Shown: positions 61,770 to 64,000 of the stretch, piece after piece
Layout of the letters: each line of letters begins with the position of its first letter
Position numbering within the stretch: the stretch's first letter is position 1
DNA from: Alicyclobacillus acidocaldarius subsp. acidocaldarius Tc-4-1
GTDB lineage: Bacteria; Bacillota; Bacilli; Alicyclobacillales; Alicyclobacillaceae
DNA length: 64,000 nucleotides
Assembly: GCF_000219875.1 (NCBI RefSeq)
Contig: NC_017167.1
Location: 1,423,092 to 1,487,091, forward strand
Reading direction: 5' to 3'
Position numbers and translations under genes: made by a program
The notes under the pieces: generated by a model
The model's input: the letters and a program-made list of their open reading frames with translations, nothing else
Database searches by the model: none
Told to the model about the DNA's origin: nothing

Positions 61770-62482
61770 ACGAATTCACCTCCGACAGAAGGAAACACGC
61801 GCTGATACGCCTCTGCGTAGACGATGGGTTGCCCGGAATTGCGGCCTGCCTGCACACCGCGGCGCTTCGCAAGATCCGTGTAATACGCCCAGAGATGCTC
61901 CTGGGCCTCCATGCATTCCATCGCCTGCCGCTTCTTCTCGAAGACCGGGGTGATGTCCAGCAGGAGATCGATCCGGAACTGGCACTGTTCGGGTTGATGA
62001 GGTTCGAACGAATAGAGCTGAGGGGCGCCGATGGGCGGGTATTCAGACGGATACCCGTGCGCCTGCGCGAGAATCCTTGCCTCACGGACGAGTTCGGCCG
62101 TGCGCGGATGGTCGGCATTGTAGGGATCCACGAAGGTATGCGACAACAGCACATCCGGGCGATACTTGCGAAACTCCTGCACAAGCGCATCTCGCAAGTC
62201 CGGCGTCACCTCGATGGGGTAATCTCCAACATCGAGGAAGCGGACCTCCGCGCCCAGGATGTCCGCAGCCCGCTCGGCCTCCTCGCGCCGAATGCGCTTG
62301 ATTTCATCGAGCGACTTGCCCTCCTTCCACAGGCGCGCAGACTCTCCTCGCTCGCCGTACGTCAGACACAGGACGCGCACCGTCCAGCCACGATCGCTGT
62401 ACAAGGCGATGGCTCCGCCAGCCCGCCACACGAAGTCGGCGGCGTGCGCGCTCACGACCATCAACGTTCCCCGATTCTGCAC
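61766..62482 (-). CDS. galB: PIG-L-family protein, GalB (4-oxalomesaconate hydratase)-like
   Basis: A 238-residue zinc protein of the PIG-L/LmbE fold. The usual HPDD motif is replaced by SAHAADFVWRAGG, the form I associate with GalB-type 4-oxalomesaconate hydratases. YGERGESARLW and SHTFVDPYNADHPRTAE are the other landmarks. A hydratase making CHA would feed the aldolase encoded next. GTG at 62482 lies 7 bases after GGAGAGG; the longer frame to 62509 lacks a site. It overlaps the aldolase by GTGA. A deacetylase role is the alternative. Confidence 0.75.
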   Translation of the reverse strand: MQNRGTLMVVSAHAADFVWRAGGAIALYSDRGWTVRVLCLTYGERGESARLWKEGKSLDEIKRIRREEAERAADILGAEVRFLDVGDYPIEVTPDLRDALVQEFRKYRPDVLLSHTFVDPYNADHPRTAELVREARILAQAHGYPSEYPPIGAPQLYSFEPHQPEQCQFRIDLLLDITPVFEKKRQAMECMEAQEHLWAYYTDLAKRRGVQAGRNSGQPIVYAEAYQRVFPSVGGEFV

Positions 62483-62539
62483 GTGACAACCTCTCCTTTC
62501 ATCCCACACGTCTCGAATTCATCTCATGCGAAGCGCATC

Positions 62540-63451
62540 TCACGCCTCGCGTCCCATCAACTTGCGCGGGTTGTCCACCCACATCGTTCGCAGGGCATCG
62601 GGCGAAAAGCCGGCGTCGAGAAGGCGCGCGGTGAAGTCCACGATGCCATCGACGACGCTCGGATTGGACTTCTGACCGAGATCCGTGGAAAGGAGTGTGC
62701 GCTCTGGCCCCACGGCGCGGATGGCCTCAAAGAGCACGCCCCAATCGCACTTCTGGGTGTAAAACGTGGTGTAGCAGTGTTCGATGAAGGCCCCGAGATC
62801 GGCGAGCTTCACCTGGTCTTCAATCGACAGCGCTTCGGAAGGAAACAGCGCGTGCGTCACGATGATCTTTTGAATCCCAAGCGCCCGCGCGCGCTCCACC
62901 ACGGCGAAAATTTCGTCTCGCGCCAGATGCCCGGTCGCGATTGCCATTTGATGGTGACGAGCCCGTTCAAGGCATTGGGCGAGGTCGGAACGGAAGCGGC
63001 CCTGTTCGTCCCATATCGACAGCAGCTCGAGCCCGATGCCTTCTGCCCGCACCTCCGATTGGATGCGCGCCCAAAACGGAAGGTGGGATTGGCCGCGGGC
63101 GGCCTGTCTTTCGGGGCTTTCGTTCGCCGCGTCGACGGTGGGCAGCCACACGATGCGCCCCCCCGCTCGGCCGGCGATGTCCACGGCGACGGGGTTGAAC
63201 CCGCCGACGGCGTGATTTAGCACGAGGGCTCCGATCACGTCGACTTCGGGAAAGACGCTGGACACCACTTTCGCTCGTTCAACCGTGGGAAAGTAGTGAG
63301 ATTTGAGGGCAAAGCCTGACCAACCGAGGTCTCGGAACTGGCGGGCCAACGACACGTCGTCGATGCTGCGCTCGACGAGGTCCGGCCAGACGTGCACATG
63401 CAGGTCGTAGAGGCCGCTGAGAAGCGATATGATGTCCTCCCGTTGTCCCAT
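62540..63451 (-). CDS. DUF6282/amidohydrolase-like metal-dependent hydrolase
   Basis: A 303-residue TIM-barrel hydrolase with the metal motif DLHVHVWPD (His18, His20) and later probable ligands in ATGHLARDE, IVTHALFPSE and LSTDLGQKSNP. It is the first gene of the operon. In the 4,5-cleavage pathway an amidohydrolase (LigI) opens the lactone 2-pyrone-4,6-dicarboxylate. This protein is not clearly LigI, but a similar lactone-opening or isomerising step is an attractive inference. GAAAGGACGCGAGCCC precedes the ATG. Confidence 0.78.
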   Translation of the reverse strand: MGQREDIISLLSGLYDLHVHVWPDLVERSIDDVSLARQFRDLGWSGFALKSHYFPTVERAKVVSSVFPEVDVIGALVLNHAVGGFNPVAVDIAGRAGGRIVWLPTVDAANESPERQAARGQSHLPFWARIQSEVRAEGIGLELLSIWDEQGRFRSDLAQCLERARHHQMAIATGHLARDEIFAVVERARALGIQKIIVTHALFPSEALSIEDQVKLADLGAFIEHCYTTFYTQKCDWGVLFEAIRAVGPERTLLSTDLGQKSNPSVVDGIVDFTARLLDAGFSPDALRTMWVDNPRKLMGREA

Positions 63452-63487
63452 GGGCTCGCGTCCTTTCTGTCAAGAACGAATTCATGA

Positions 63488-63507
63488 TTGTCTTACAAAA
63501 TAGACAA
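63488..63507. promoter_or_regulatory. candidate GntR operator before the hydrolase operon
   Basis: TTGTCT-TACAAAAT-AGACAA is a perfect inverted repeat with 6-bp arms and an AT-rich centre. It lies 37 bases upstream of the hydrolase gene, just after the regulator gene. The form is typical of FadR-subfamily GntR sites. Confidence 0.5.
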
Positions 63508-63547
63508 CAATCGAAAACGCAGCGACGCCTGGGCCTTCACCCTTGCG

Positions 63548-64000
63548 TCAAAATCCCTGGCGCATGTTGCGGAGCGTGTCACAGACATGGCTGAGATGCA
63601 CGCGCATGGCCTGCTCGGCCGCGTCCGGATCTCCCAGGCGAATCGCATCCACGATGTTTTGGTGCTCTTGCATGGACGCGGCCGATCGATTCGGTGCCAA
63701 GATGGTGCGGTATTGGTATCGAACGCTTTGCGAGTTGAGCGTGTCGAGCAGTCGCCGGGCCGTGTGGTGACGGGAGATCTCCGCGATGGTCCGGTGGAGT
63801 TGCGCGTTGCCGTCCGAGTACGCCAACAGATCGTTCCCCTCATACTGACGGCGCATCCACGCGAGGATGTCATCCAGCCGGCGCACGTCCTCGTCCGCCG
63901 CCCTTAGCGCCGCGTACCGCGCGATGAGGCACTCCAGCGCCATGCGAACCTCCAAGATCTCCACGGCTTCCTCGTGGGAGACGTGGCGGACGCGGGCACC
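63548..64000 (-). CDS. GntR-family regulator, FCD domain (5' end outside window)
   Basis: The frame is open to the right edge. The visible 150 residues are the FCD ligand-binding domain of the FadR subfamily, starting in the wing/linker (ARVRHVSHEEAVEILEVRMA). Metal-binding features are the D/N-rich helix (SDGNAQLHRTIAE) and His residues in EHQNIVDAI and AMRVHLSHV. The DNA-binding winged helix lies outside the window. It is on the same strand as, and upstream of, the operon it probably controls. Confidence 0.88.
   Translation of the reverse strand, partial: GARVRHVSHEEAVEILEVRMALECLIARYAALRAADEDVRRLDDILAWMRRQYEGNDLLAYSDGNAQLHRTIAEISRHHTARRLLDTLNSQSVRYQYRTILAPNRSAASMQEHQNIVDAIRLGDPDAAEQAMRVHLSHVCDTLRNMRQGF

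Overview
The window looks like the chromosome of a thermo-acidophilic, endospore-forming Firmicute of the Alicyclobacillus type. I infer this from the gene content and order, not from a database match. Spore genes are present (gerA-type germinant receptor, SpoVB-like flippase, spoVK, a GerP/coat-like cluster). So are Bacillus-type orders: hflX-ynbB-glnR-glnA, fadR-etfB-etfA opposite a fad operon, and ccpN-yqfL. The DNA is GC-rich, with strong Shine-Dalgarno sites and many GTG/TTG starts. No rRNA, tRNA, CRISPR, IS element or prophage is visible. Genes are tightly packed, and the two longest non-coding stretches (42887-43402 and 58781-59089) are both full of regulatory DNA.

Layout. 1-4003: germinant receptor operon (GerC-type, small membrane protein, GerB-type, GerA-type), entering from the left edge. 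4083-8403: galE, a SpoVB-like flippase and a secreted lipoprotein. 8550-15129: one long co-directional run of spoVK, a small GTPase, a UbiA-like small membrane protein, a CPxC mini-protein, hflX, ynbB, glnR and glnA. 15154-21631: hexuronate catabolism (frameshifted LacI regulator, uxaA, an iolB-like isomerase, uxaB, sugar porter) with a good promoter and a candidate operator. 21720-24994: lexA with an SOS box, a HAD phosphatase, glycyl-tRNA synthetase and a small ORF. 25137-30477: YitJ-type homocysteine methyltransferase/MTHFR, a thioredoxin-fold lipoprotein, a GGDEF gene broken by two frameshifts, and a spore-coat/GerP-like cluster. 30507-42886: the beta-oxidation regulon, with fadR-etfB-etfA leftward and fadF-fadN-fadA-fadE-lcfA-thioesterase rightward from a palindromic FadR box. 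42887-46850: class I ribonucleotide reductase nrdAB behind an NrdR box, a cobalamin riboswitch and a terminator. 47072-54358: KimA-type K+ importer, FUSC protein, phosphodiester glycosidase, propeller-like membrane protein and EamA exporter. 54449-60055: glycolysis/gluconeogenesis switch, with ppdK-ccpN-ppsR divergent from glpX across repeated operator-like motifs. 60146-64000: a GntR-controlled operon with a GalB-like hydratase, CHA-type aldolase, DUF6282 metallohydrolase-like protein and a dehydrogenase, resembling the lower part of the gallate/protocatechuate 4,5-cleavage pathway.

How the genes work together. Several blocks are self-contained regulatory circuits read directly from DNA: GlnR on its own operon, LexA on its own promoter, FadR between the two fad operons, NrdR plus B12 sensing on nrdAB, and a CcpN-like repressor beside ppdK, its regulatory protein PpsR, and fructose-1,6-bisphosphatase. 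Three single-base deletions relative to the expected frame (one in the LacI gene, two in the GGDEF gene) are either young pseudogenes or sequencing errors. Two of the three lie in homopolymer runs.
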